A DNA stretch of 64,000 nt from Candidatus Bathyarchaeum tardum (lineage in GTDB: Archaea > Thermoproteota > Bathyarchaeia > Bathyarchaeales > Bathyarchaeaceae). Positions within the stretch are counted from its first letter, which is position 1, and each line of letters starts with the position of its first letter. Of the stretch, positions 24,403-33,572 are shown piece after piece. The notes under the pieces are model-generated. The model had not been told where the DNA came from. It did no database searches and worked only from the letters and a program-made list of their open reading frames with translations. The translations under genes were made by a program, and so were the position numbers. Location of the stretch: the NCBI GenBank assembly GCA_029762755.1, contig JARVGH010000005.1:124001-188000 (forward strand). The letters run 5' to 3'.

Positions 24403-25596
24403 ATGGAAAACAAGTTGAAACTAGCTGTCTTCAATACCCAGCCGCCTCACCTTTACTTTGGAGGCGTTGAACGCCGAATACTTGAAACAGCGAAACAGTT
24501 GTCAGATAAAGTTGACACCAACGTCTACAGTGGAACAAAAAACGGCTTCAAGAAAACCACGTCCGTTAACGGTATACGTATTGTTCCCTGCAAGTCAACG
24601 GACAAAGTTTTTCCCTTAGACAACTGGGTTTTCAACCGTTCTTTATCTAGAATGGTCAACAAAATAGATGCCGAGGTTTACGAAGCCCATGCCGTTAGTG
24701 GTTACGGGTTCTTGAATGCTTTAAAAAAACACAAAATCAGTAAACCTTTCATACAAACCGTTCACGGCGTTTTGGCAGACGAATACATTCAATCCTCAAA
24801 AATATTTTCGCCGTCCTTGAAAACTAAACTTTCGAATTTTTTCATGAAGCACCTTGGAAACATCGAAAAAGAAGCAGCTCAAAAAGCAACCTTAGTGGTT
24901 ACTATAAGCAATTATTCTTTCAAAAAAATTGTTGATTTATACGGAATTGATCCGAAAAAAATCCGTATAGTTCCCAACGGCGTAGACCTACAACGGTTCA
25001 AACCAGACAATGAATACCAAGAAGCCAAAAAACTAGTTGGTGATACTCCTGAGCATGTTGTATTATTTGTGGGTAATCTAATTCCCCGAAAAGGTTTACC
25101 TTTTCTTGTTGACGCCGCAAAATATGTAATCAAAGAAAACAAAAATACAAAGTTTGTAGTGGTTGGAGACGGTCCCCTCAAAGACAACCTGATTTCTTAT
25201 TCTCACCAGCAAGGGGTCTTTGATAATTTTGCTTTTTTGGGCAGGGTTTCAGATTCAATATTGCCTCAACTTTACAATTATGCTGACCTTTTTGTCTCTC
25301 CGTCTGTTCAAGAAGGCCAAGGAATAACATTTCTGGAAGCACAAGCTTCTGCAAAACCTGTTGTTGCTTTCAATGTTTCTGCAATAGCGGAGGTAGTAAA
25401 ACACAAACAAACCGGATATCTCGTTGAACCTAATAACCAACAACTAGGCAACGCAATTTCAGACCTTCTAGCCAACGACAATTTACGCGAAAAAATGGGA
25501 AAACGTGGACGTGAATTTGTTAGTAATATGTTTTCTTGGAATGTTACTTCCCAGAAACTGTTTCAAGTTTATTCTGAAGTTACCCAAACACCGTAG
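24403..25596 (+). CDS. Glycosyltransferase family 4 (GT-B fold)
   Basis: A 397-residue GT-B protein. The N-terminal domain opens with LAVFNTQPPHLYFGGVERR, and the donor-binding domain starts with RIVPNGVDLQRFKP, followed by VVLFVGNLIPRKGLPFLVDA. The nucleotide-sugar site EX7E appears as SPSVQEGQGITFLEAQASA. These enzymes transfer sugars from UDP- or GDP-sugars to lipids or glycans on the inner face of the membrane. No transmembrane segment is seen. It ends 3 bp before the convergent surface-protein gene. It is one of two GT4 enzymes in the window and probably serves envelope glycan assembly. Confidence 0.9.
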   Translation: MENKLKLAVFNTQPPHLYFGGVERRILETAKQLSDKVDTNVYSGTKNGFKKTTSVNGIRIVPCKSTDKVFPLDNWVFNRSLSRMVNKIDAEVYEAHAVSGYGFLNALKKHKISKPFIQTVHGVLADEYIQSSKIFSPSLKTKLSNFFMKHLGNIEKEAAQKATLVVTISNYSFKKIVDLYGIDPKKIRIVPNGVDLQRFKPDNEYQEAKKLVGDTPEHVVLFVGNLIPRKGLPFLVDAAKYVIKENKNTKFVVVGDGPLKDNLISYSHQQGVFDNFAFLGRVSDSILPQLYNYADLFVSPSVQEGQGITFLEAQASAKPVVAFNVSAIAEVVKHKQTGYLVEPNNQQLGNAISDLLANDNLREKMGKRGREFVSNMFSWNVTSQKLFQVYSEVTQTP

Positions 25597-25599
25597 TTG

Positions 25600-28479
25600 T
25601 TATCCCATAATAGCAACAGGCGAACCTTTCTTTCTTTTTCTAACAAACATGTAACCAATTATTATTGCTACGGCTGCCACAATTATTATTCCTGCTATTA
25701 ATGTAATATTGTCTAGGGGCATAATTGAATCCTGTGACTGGGATGTCTGGTCGTGTTGCTCTTCAGGCGTTGAAGGTTGTTCTGTTTCTATTGTTTCTTG
25801 TTCATCTGTAACAGTAAAGGCTCGTTCCTCAGTTTGCATGATGTATGTTGGTCCTGAACATCGAATAGTGGCTGTCCATTCTCCGTTAATGTCTGGTTTG
25901 CACTCAAAACTGAATGTTCCATCATTTTGGGCAATAATTTCCATAGTTTGTGTGTCGCCATTTGGGTTGGTGACCGTAACCTTTACTGGAGTGTATGCAA
26001 TTGCTGGATCAACTTGACCACAAGCAGTAAGTGTATTGCCCTTTTCTACCGTGTTTTTGTCAAATTCGACATAAATCTGACCAAGTATGGTTGTTTTGCC
26101 GTCAACACAGTAAACTTTGCCGTCGTTGCATCCAAAGTATACTTGTCCTTCGTAAACTGAAGGAGCTGACCAACTGTTAGAATTAGTATCAAAAAATCCT
26201 AGCCTGTATCCATCTGTGGCGTTAAGAACGTAAACAAATCGCCTATCTGTGGTAACGTAGATGTTTCCACCTCCATAAGTTGGCGTGGTGTAAAGTTCGG
26301 TTCCTATCCAACTCTTCCAGATAACTTCACCGTTATTGGCGTCAAGAGCGGTAATGAAAAACATGTCAACAACATACACTTGACCCCCATAATATGCTGG
26401 AGATGCAATCAAGTACCCTCCAATGCCTTCAGTGCCTTCAGTGGTAACATATGTCCATTCTATCTCTCCAGTTTCCACGTTTATACCGTAATAATTCTGC
26501 TTGTTTGCAGCAACAAACACCAATCCATCCCCCACAGTTGGAGAAGCATGCATGTCAGTGCCTCTGTCTTGGACTACCACATAGGGAATATCACATTTCC
26601 AAACTAGAGAACCATCATCAGCGTCTATCTTGTACAATGCACCGCTGCTTGACTCCATAGAAGTGATATAAATTGCTCCCTTTGAAGCTGCAGGTGAAGC
26701 AGTAATATACCCTCCAGTTTCATAAGCCCAAACAACATCACCATTATCGGCATTAAAACAATACAAGTTAGCGTCTAACGAACCAACGTACACTCTATTC
26801 CCTACTACTATTGGTGAAGAACGAATTCCCGTAACCGCCTTGAAGGCAGCTTCAACAAATCCACCAGCATAAGTTTTCCAGATTAGCCTACCTGATATTG
26901 CATCCAAACAGTAAACGTATCCATCATCAGGACCAACATACACTTTTCCATTAGATACCGCCAGTGACGACTTAATTCTAGCTTCTGTTGCAAAACTCCA
27001 GTAGAATCTGCCGTCGTTGGCGTCAACACAATAAACATTTTTGTCTTGAGAACCAAAATAAACTCGATCATCAGCAATTACTGGAGTAGAACCGACTCCT
27101 CCATTGGTTTCAAAACTCCATCTCAAATTTAGTTCTGAAGGTCCTAACTCGCTTGCTCCAGTGTTTTCTGAATCGTTACGCCACATGGACCATGATTCAC
27201 TGGTGCCTCCAATAGCCCAAACTTGGTTGTATGTTTCGTATTGGTCCATTGTCATTTCTTTGATAAATCCTGGAATTATGTACAAGTTACCATATGCAAC
27301 TGCAATAGAGTCTCGTGGACAATGGGTTTCAATATCCATTTCCCAAATTACTTCTCCAGTGAAAGCGTCCAAACAAACAAACTCAGATTTGCTGTACTCT
27401 AACGTGTAAGGGTCATAGGATGCTCGTTGTCCTGTTGTAGCGTAGACTTTGCCATCTGCAACCACTGGCCATCCTGGCCAAAACAGGTAACCTGGTCCCT
27501 CATATTTCCATACAAGTTGACCTGTGTTAACATCCAAAGCGTAAAGATTCCCATCCTTGTTAAGTTCATAAACAATGTCGTAGGCTACTGCACTGCCGCT
27601 AATCCAGTATCCCAGATGGCTTCCAGGATTGTATTCCCACAAAATTTGTCCAGTTTCAGCATCAAAACAGTAGAACGTGTTGTCTTGTTCCCCTGCTTTG
27701 AGGAGTTTTCCTTCATAGTATGAGCCTGAAAAACTCATTGCACTGTTTGTTTCTGTTTCCCACAAAACATCACCAGTTCTGGCGTTAAGGGCAATTTGGT
27801 AAGTTTCAAAAGTTCCTGGGAAGACTTTTCCATCTCCATATTGTATTCCTGTTCCAGACGATGTGCTGCCTGAAATATATGTTTCCCATGCTAATGTTGG
27901 AGGTTCTGATGGATTTGAGAAGTCCCATGCTTCAACTACCGAGTCCCCATGAACATAAAACATCTTTTCTTCTGGACTGTAAACACTTTCCGACCAATAG
28001 GAGACTTTTGCAGAAAACTTGTCACTGGTCCATAATATTTCTCCAGTTTCGGTTTCAACACAATATGGTCCCACAACAAGACGTTCATCATCAATTTTGA
28101 AAACTGCGGGCCACCTTTGACTATTCGGAAAGGTGGTGTTCCAAATTATGGTGCCTGTGCCCTTGTCTAGGGCAATAACACTGGTTGTTGTTGTAACTAA
28201 AACTTTACCATTAAATGCTGTGATGTAACTTTGGATTCCTTCTATGGTTGTTTTCCATAATATCTGTGTTGTTTCTGGGGCTGTGCCTTCTGAGAATCTA
28301 GTAAATGCTGAATCACCATGAATTTGTGGCCATTCATACTGCAAAAAATCATCATTTGTGCTATTGCTAGTGACGGAACTATCTGCAGGGAATACAGCAA
28401 CAGATTCCACAACCAGTAACGTAACTAAAAGGAGCAACCCTATCAGGTAAGAGTAATTTGTTTTTTTCATAAATTTCAC
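25600..28479 (-). CDS. Surface-anchored PQQ-type beta-propeller protein
   Basis: A 959-residue extracellular protein. An N-terminal signal helix (about 10-30) is followed by two blocks of PQQ/WD-like repeats of the form VYCLDAxxGxxxWxF (for example NVYCVDANDGRFYWSFATEA and YVYCLDAISGRLIWKTYAGG). Residues about 800-890 form an Ig-like strand domain (VEFDKNTVEKGNTLTACGQV). A Gln/Glu-rich linker, a membrane helix (IAGIIIVAAVAIIIGYMFV) and a basic cytoplasmic tail end the protein. Quinone-binding residues were not seen, so a structural, adhesion or glycan-binding role is likelier than dehydrogenase activity. A related protein is at 52251. Such proteins are common in uncultured Bathyarchaeia-type genomes, as far as I recall. 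Confidence 0.8.
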   Translation of the reverse strand: MKFMKKTNYSYLIGLLLLVTLLVVESVAVFPADSSVTSNSTNDDFLQYEWPQIHGDSAFTRFSEGTAPETTQILWKTTIEGIQSYITAFNGKVLVTTTTSVIALDKGTGTIIWNTTFPNSQRWPAVFKIDDERLVVGPYCVETETGEILWTSDKFSAKVSYWSESVYSPEEKMFYVHGDSVVEAWDFSNPSEPPTLAWETYISGSTSSGTGIQYGDGKVFPGTFETYQIALNARTGDVLWETETNSAMSFSGSYYEGKLLKAGEQDNTFYCFDAETGQILWEYNPGSHLGYWISGSAVAYDIVYELNKDGNLYALDVNTGQLVWKYEGPGYLFWPGWPVVADGKVYATTGQRASYDPYTLEYSKSEFVCLDAFTGEVIWEMDIETHCPRDSIAVAYGNLYIIPGFIKEMTMDQYETYNQVWAIGGTSESWSMWRNDSENTGASELGPSELNLRWSFETNGGVGSTPVIADDRVYFGSQDKNVYCVDANDGRFYWSFATEARIKSSLAVSNGKVYVGPDDGYVYCLDAISGRLIWKTYAGGFVEAAFKAVTGIRSSPIVVGNRVYVGSLDANLYCFNADNGDVVWAYETGGYITASPAASKGAIYITSMESSSGALYKIDADDGSLVWKCDIPYVVVQDRGTDMHASPTVGDGLVFVAANKQNYYGINVETGEIEWTYVTTEGTEGIGGYLIASPAYYGGQVYVVDMFFITALDANNGEVIWKSWIGTELYTTPTYGGGNIYVTTDRRFVYVLNATDGYRLGFFDTNSNSWSAPSVYEGQVYFGCNDGKVYCVDGKTTILGQIYVEFDKNTVEKGNTLTACGQVDPAIAYTPVKVTVTNPNGDTQTMEIIAQNDGTFSFECKPDINGEWTATIRCSGPTYIMQTEERAFTVTDEQETIETEQPSTPEEQHDQTSQSQDSIMPLDNITLIAGIIIVAAVAIIIGYMFVRKRKKGSPVAIMG

Positions 28480-28852
28480 GTCAATAAACTATTTGTGCAG
28501 TAAAGATTTTTTATCCTGGTTTCATCATCCACTTGTTTTTTGTTGTAAATTCTGAATTAAAGGTTTCTGCAAATACCAGTTCAACAAATGTTTCTTCATC
28601 TCTGGAAAAAGGTGACCACTTTTTGATTATAATTTAGCTTTTTTTGCTGTTTGGTTTTTTGTTGTTTATAATTAACGCATTTTATTAATCTTTTAGGAAG
28701 ATTTTTTCCTTTTTTATATTATATCTTATGCAATACTACAATTTTTTATTTATTACGGAGGTTTTAGTAAAAAACTTAAGTTAGTATCGATATTAAACGG
28801 AAAAGTTAAATACAGTTTATCAAGTTTCTACATAATTCCGGATGGTTATTTT
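28480..28852. other. Intergenic region, 373 bp, promoter of SPASM paralog 3
   Basis: AT-rich and without a supported gene. It separates divergent genes. A TATA-like GTTAAATACA at 28805-28814 lies about 40 bp before the ATG at 28853, with GGATGGT as ribosome site. The 9-mer TATGCAATA at 28727-28735 recurs in two other intergenic regions. No strong stem-loop was noticed. Confidence 0.5.
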
Positions 28853-29914
28853 ATGGCACAAACCGCAATGAACCGACCACAACTATATATGATGACTTGG
28901 AGATGTACAAGGGCCTGCAACTACAACTGTTTACACTGCAGTTTTGCTTCAAATCCTTATGCGATCAATGAAATTGACACTGAAGGCGGAAAACGCATAG
29001 TTGATCAACTTCATGCAATGGGTACAAAATGGTTCGGACTAAGCGGTGGAGAACCCCTAGTAAGGAAAGACATTTTTGAAATTATTGAACATGCAAAAAG
29101 CCTTGGAATGAACGTGAGTGTCATTACAAATGGTTATTTTGTTAAAGGCGAAATTCTAGATAACCTAATAAAAAATGAGGTCATGACTGCTATAAGCCTA
29201 GAAGGCACCGAAAAAACAAATGACATGACCCGCGGAAAAGGCACTTACAAAACAGCCATCCATGCAATGAAGAATTTGTCTGAAGTTGGGCTTTTTGATT
29301 GCATTGTGTCTACTTTAAACAAGAATAACTGTTCAGAGGTTGATCACATTGCTGAGTTGGGATATAAATATCACGCCACTCGGGTAGTTTATCACAATTA
29401 TATTCCTGTTGGCAGAGCACAAGAACACCTAGAGTTAGCTCCCACTCCTGAACAATATGAAGTAACTTTGAATCGAATCTATGACTTAATGCAAGAATAC
29501 AAAAATAAACTTAGCATCAACGTTTACTGCCCATTCTTTGCCCGAATAGCCAAAGAACGCGGAATGCCTGATTTTGATTACTGGTTTAACAACGTTTTTC
29601 TTGGTCAGTGTTTCATCGGCGGCAGATACATGGGTCTCCTAGAAAACGGTGACATTCGTCCCTGTGGATTTAATGAAGGCTACCGAATGGGAAATATCAA
29701 AAACAAATCCATGACCGAACTTTGGAACGAAATGCAAGACACAGAATTCACCAAGAAACTTCGAGACCGCCGAAACCTGAAAGGCAAATGTGGAGTTTGT
29801 GAATACCGCGAAATCTGTGGTGGCTGCAGAACCCGAGCAGAAATTTACACTGGCGATCTGTTCGAATCTGACCCAGCTTGCGCTTATATTCCAAAACTGC
29901 TAAGAGAAAAATAG
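28853..29914 (+). CDS. SPASM-domain radical SAM protein, paralog 3
   Basis: A 353-residue enzyme with cluster motif CNYNCLHC (C22, C26, C29) and the same SPASM tail as paralog 2: CFIGG, RPCGFNE, GKCGVCEYREICGGCRTRA and DPACAY. Long stretches such as DIFEIIEHAKSLGMNVS and CPFFARIAKERGMPDFDYW are identical to paralog 2, so the two are recent duplicates 20 kb apart. It is convergent with the HemN-like gene that ends 8 bp away. The chemistry is unknown; heme-type or peptide modification are the usual options in this family. Confidence 0.88.
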   Translation: MAQTAMNRPQLYMMTWRCTRACNYNCLHCSFASNPYAINEIDTEGGKRIVDQLHAMGTKWFGLSGGEPLVRKDIFEIIEHAKSLGMNVSVITNGYFVKGEILDNLIKNEVMTAISLEGTEKTNDMTRGKGTYKTAIHAMKNLSEVGLFDCIVSTLNKNNCSEVDHIAELGYKYHATRVVYHNYIPVGRAQEHLELAPTPEQYEVTLNRIYDLMQEYKNKLSINVYCPFFARIAKERGMPDFDYWFNNVFLGQCFIGGRYMGLLENGDIRPCGFNEGYRMGNIKNKSMTELWNEMQDTEFTKKLRDRRNLKGKCGVCEYREICGGCRTRAEIYTGDLFESDPACAYIPKLLREK

Positions 29915-29922
29915 AAAAAATT

Positions 29923-31245
29923 TTATTTTTCTGCGAATTCCCACGCGATGTTAGCTTTCCACAGGTCTCCGAGTTCTGTGAGTTTAATCTCTTCGTCGTT
30001 GATTTCGATTAGACCTTTCTTTTGTAGTCGTTTTATTTGCTCGGGGTAAACATCTTCAGGAAGTTTTTCAAACTTTTCTTGGAACTCCGCTTTGATTACT
30101 GGCAAACGCAGGTAAAGTTTTGTCATTACTTTGCGCATCATTTCTTTTTCTGTAGACTCCGAAAGCCTAGCAATTGGGAATCTTCCTGCGTTTACTGCGG
30201 CGACGTATTCTTGTGCATTTTCAATGTTGGAATACGAAAATCTTTGCAGATAACCCATGAAACATCCTGCACCAGTTGTTAAGATGCCTGCCCATGGCCA
30301 TCCGTTAAGACAGTTCTCTTTAGCGTGCCATATATCTCGTGAGTATCTGTCGTGCCCGATGGGAGTGTATCCGGCTTCTTTGAACAACTCGTAGGCTGCG
30401 ACGTACATTTCTTTTTCCAGTTCTTTATCGCCCTGAGGTGGAACTTTTCCTTCTTTGATTTGTTTATCAAGAACGGTTCCCGGACTTACTTCAAGGCAGT
30501 ATGCGTCTACTTCTGCGTCTAACTCGATTGCCTTCTTTACTGAATCAACCCAGCTTTCCAAAGTTTGACCCGGAATGTTATACATAATGTCAATACAAAC
30601 ACACATTCCAAGTTTGCGTGCTAGTTTAACTTCTTCTGCAACATGTTCAGCGCTGTCAGGTAAGTTGAGCATTCTTCTAAGTTTGTCATCAAACGTTTGT
30701 GCACCCATGTCGACTTGGTAAACTCCGTAGTCTGCGGCTGCGACTAATTTTTCTTTGGAGAAACTCCTTGAAGAACCAGTAATTTTAATGAAATAGTCGT
30801 CGACTGTATTGAAGTTGTCCTCACAGAATTTGATTAAACCAAACATTTGCTCAATATTCATGAGGCTTGGAGTTCCACCACCCAAAACAATTTCATCAAA
30901 CTCGCTGGTTTGAACATATTTTGTTTTGGCGTACATCATCAATTCTTTCTTCAGAGCCTCAAGGTACGGCTCCATCATGCTACTTGAATAAGGATTGTTG
31001 GGATAATAACAAAACGTACACCGAGAATCACAGAAAGAAATCCATGGCTGAAGTTCCATTACTTTGTTGGATGTGTTTTCGGTAGACAAAAACTCCATGA
31101 AAGCTTCGTAGGTTTCTGGAGCAATATCTGCACAATCTCGATAAGTGTAAGGGGGCCAACTCTCTCTGGAGTCGTAACTGTTTTCTTTTTCTGTTTCTGG
31201 GCTAGACTTTTTCATAATGGGTTTCCCCAGATAGTATCCTATCAA
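29923..31245 (-). CDS. HemN/HemW-family radical SAM protein
   Basis: A 440-residue radical SAM protein. The cluster motif CDSRCTFC is at C72, C76 and C79, followed by YYPNNPYSSS. The family motifs EIVLGGGTPSLMN and VDMGAQTFDDKLRRMLNLPD match the coproporphyrinogen dehydrogenase/HemW group. A C-terminal winged-helix-like region (LQKKGLIEINDEEIKLTELG) is HemN-like. Family members act on porphyrinogens, carry heme or open heme rings (HemN, HemW, ChuW), and the actual role here is not settled. It is in a window rich in tetrapyrrole enzymes. The start may be 31245 or an ATG ten codons later. Confidence 0.8.
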   Translation of the reverse strand: MIGYYLGKPIMKKSSPETEKENSYDSRESWPPYTYRDCADIAPETYEAFMEFLSTENTSNKVMELQPWISFCDSRCTFCYYPNNPYSSSMMEPYLEALKKELMMYAKTKYVQTSEFDEIVLGGGTPSLMNIEQMFGLIKFCEDNFNTVDDYFIKITGSSRSFSKEKLVAAADYGVYQVDMGAQTFDDKLRRMLNLPDSAEHVAEEVKLARKLGMCVCIDIMYNIPGQTLESWVDSVKKAIELDAEVDAYCLEVSPGTVLDKQIKEGKVPPQGDKELEKEMYVAAYELFKEAGYTPIGHDRYSRDIWHAKENCLNGWPWAGILTTGAGCFMGYLQRFSYSNIENAQEYVAAVNAGRFPIARLSESTEKEMMRKVMTKLYLRLPVIKAEFQEKFEKLPEDVYPEQIKRLQKKGLIEINDEEIKLTELGDLWKANIAWEFAEK

Positions 31246-31290
31246 CTACTTACCGCTAATATAAACTTGCGTTTTTAAAACCTGTCACAC

Positions 31291-31890
31291 TTACCACATT
31301 TTCGGAGCCGTAATTGTTTCCGGATGCTCAGATTCTCCCCGAATAACCACAATTTTTCGGAACCTATCCACAATAAAAGATAAAAACAACGCTACATACG
31401 ATGTCGCCTGCAACGGCAAACGGATTCCTTTCAGAATCGGCATAATAAAAGGCATGTATGTGCGGTCTTCGGCCAAAAAATCGTAAAACTTTTTGGTGCT
31501 TCGTTTTGCTTCTTTGTAAGCTTGTTTTCGGTCTTCAGGTTTTATAATAACTGAAGTATCCGCCATGAAGGCATTGTCAAAAACATTTTCTCGGAAAGGA
31601 AGAGCCAAAATTGACGCCAATACTACATGTTTTCCTGTGGTTTTTGCTCGTTTGAGCATTTCTTTACTGAAGTCTACGCCCACATCTGCGTAATCCAAGA
31701 ATCTGCCGTTGCCGCATCCTAGGTCTAGGGTTTTGCCTTTTTGTTTTTTGAGAAAGTTTCTCAGTTTGTTATCGTTTAAGTTAAAATAAAACCCGAACAG
31801 AAAAGGCAGCGTCTGGAAATAGATGGGAGAAAAGCTGCTCCAGTATTTTGGTTTGTCGTATTCAGAAAGCCACTCATATTCGGGTTTCAT
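31291..31890 (-). CDS. Class I SAM-dependent methyltransferase
   Basis: A 199-residue Rossmann methyltransferase. The SAM motif TLDLGCGNGRFLDY is near residues 54-67. The following strand has DVGVDFSKEMLKRA, and motif IV is ALPFRENVFDNAFM. The C-terminal part contains a hydrophobic helix that might touch the membrane (GIRLPLQATSYVALFLSFIV). Substrate is unknown. It lies 45 bp from the HemN-like gene and 69 bp from the CbiA-like gene, all on the same strand, so they may be one transcription unit. Confidence 0.75.
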   Translation of the reverse strand: MKPEYEWLSEYDKPKYWSSFSPIYFQTLPFLFGFYFNLNDNKLRNFLKKQKGKTLDLGCGNGRFLDYADVGVDFSKEMLKRAKTTGKHVVLASILALPFRENVFDNAFMADTSVIIKPEDRKQAYKEAKRSTKKFYDFLAEDRTYMPFIMPILKGIRLPLQATSYVALFLSFIVDRFRKIVVIRGESEHPETITAPKMW

Positions 31891-31959
31891 GCTGGAAACG
31901 TCTCCTAGTGACTTTTAGAAGTGAATACACTATTTTAAGTAAATTGTTATAAACTAAGC

Positions 31960-33369
31960 CTATTTGTGGTGATACTTTTCGGCTAGGTTCACAAAATTTT
32001 CCGCAATTTTTGTGTCAAAGGCAAAATAAACAAGCCCAACCATCGCCAAAAGGTTGCTTACCATTATTCCCTCGTTCGTGCCATTGATTCCCTTTCCTAT
32101 TCTCATCTTGAATGCAAACTTTGTATCCTTGGGAATGTCTATAATCTTGAAAAACCGAAAATCATTTCCCTGAATAATTGACCCTTTCCGAGTCAACAAA
32201 TTATCCTTTATCGTTTCCATCCGCGAAGAATCCAAAGCCTGCATCTTCCACCCAATTACAGATTTTCCCGAAATTGCCCCAACCATCGGAAATGTGGAGC
32301 CCTCAAAATCAGTTATGGATTTGGTTAAATACATCGAACTTCCCTGCTCGCTGTAAATAGGCATTTCATCGTAAACTGCATCTTTGACTTTTTTTAACAT
32401 GTTTTTGTTTGTCGACAACTTCTTTGTAATCCTGTCAGGGAAACCTCCTGGAAAATACAATCCATCAATGTTTTCTGGAAGTTCTCGGTCGTTAACTGGA
32501 CTAAAAAACACAATCTTTGCACCATAAGCTTCCAAAAGATCAAGGTTGTCGGGATTATGGCAACTAAATGCTTCGTCAAATGCTACTCCAATTCTAACTG
32601 TTTGTTTCCTTTTGGTTGTTGGATACACTTTAGGTTCGATGTCTGGTAGTTCTTTGGCTTGTTTTGCGATTTCTACAATTTTGTCAACTTCAACATGGGC
32701 TGAAACGTGTTCTATAAGGTCAGCAACTGTTTGTTTTAACCCGTTTTGTTCAGGAACTGGAACCAGTCCCCCCCGTCTGGGGGGCATTACAATGTTTGGG
32801 TTGTAGGGAATCATGCCTAGAATTGGAATTTTTGTGGCTGAACCCACAGCTTTTTTGAGCCATGGTTCTTGTTGCCAGTCTCTAACATTGTTTATAACTA
32901 TGCCTTTGATGTTAATCTGTTTGGTTAACACTTTGAAGATGTTCATAACCGCGTGGATTACTTCTGCGCGGTGCATCCACAAACTGCCAATGTCCAAAAC
33001 CAAAACAATGGGCGCCCGTAAGAGTCGAGCAATATGGGCTGTGCCTTCAAAGTCTTTGACTCCATCTATCTCTCGGGGGATTCCTTGAAAGATTCCTCCT
33101 GCGCCTTCAATAACTGCAATGTCAACGTTTTTTGCTGTGCGTTGAAAGCTTTCAAGAACAGTTCTTTGAGACGTAAGCCAAGCATCCAAATGTCTAGACT
33201 GTTTGTTGGTTACTTGGTTATGATAAGTTGCGTCAATGTGGTCGGGGCCAGACTTGAAGGTTTGAATGTTTAGCCCTTTTTTGATTAATGCGCCCATTAA
33301 TCCGGTGGCAACTGTTGTTTTTCCTCCTTCGCCGTAAAGGCCTGCGATAACAACTCTGGGAACGTTCAT
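31960..33369 (-). CDS. CbiA/CobB/CfbB-like a,c-diamide synthase lacking the glutaminase cysteine
   Basis: A 469-residue protein from the ATG at 33369 (a TTG 21 codons upstream is possible). The N-terminal ATPase domain is well kept: GLYGEGGKTTVATGL, FKSGPDHIDATYHNQVT, and SRHLDAWL. The C-terminal class I glutamine-amidotransferase domain is degraded. Where family members have PIYAECGGLMYL, this protein has PIYSEQGSSMYL, with the codon at 32344-32346 reading CAG (Gln). The later catalytic His region reads VYFAFDTKIAENF without His. CbiA amidates cobyrinate a and c carboxylates, and CfbB does the same on Ni-sirohydrochlorin for F430. This version would need free ammonia, another glutaminase, or have a new role. 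Ring-building genes are not nearby. Confidence 0.8.
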   Translation of the reverse strand: MNVPRVVIAGLYGEGGKTTVATGLMGALIKKGLNIQTFKSGPDHIDATYHNQVTNKQSRHLDAWLTSQRTVLESFQRTAKNVDIAVIEGAGGIFQGIPREIDGVKDFEGTAHIARLLRAPIVLVLDIGSLWMHRAEVIHAVMNIFKVLTKQINIKGIVINNVRDWQQEPWLKKAVGSATKIPILGMIPYNPNIVMPPRRGGLVPVPEQNGLKQTVADLIEHVSAHVEVDKIVEIAKQAKELPDIEPKVYPTTKRKQTVRIGVAFDEAFSCHNPDNLDLLEAYGAKIVFFSPVNDRELPENIDGLYFPGGFPDRITKKLSTNKNMLKKVKDAVYDEMPIYSEQGSSMYLTKSITDFEGSTFPMVGAISGKSVIGWKMQALDSSRMETIKDNLLTRKGSIIQGNDFRFFKIIDIPKDTKFAFKMRIGKGINGTNEGIMVSNLLAMVGLVYFAFDTKIAENFVNLAEKYHHK

Positions 33370-33507
33370 GTTTTTTCCTGCATAACTTGTTTTGGTGTTC
33401 GAGGTTGCAGAATCAATTAAACACTTTGTCAAGGAAATATAAGATTTAGTATCAGCCCATTTGTTGAACTCAAAAAAACGGTCAATTTTTTCTGTTTGTG
33501 TCCCACA

Positions 33508-33517
33508 TTATATTTAT
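33508..33517 (+). promoter_or_regulatory. TATA box for the B12-radical SAM gene at 33573
   Basis: ATTATATTTA lies about 60 bp before the ATG, giving a leader of roughly 30 nt. A GAGGA element is inside the leader, and AAGG lies directly before the start. Confidence 0.4.
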
Positions 33518-33572
33518 TAGTAGCGCACTTTGTCTAATGTTACACTAAAAAATTTGAGGACGAATTGTAAGG

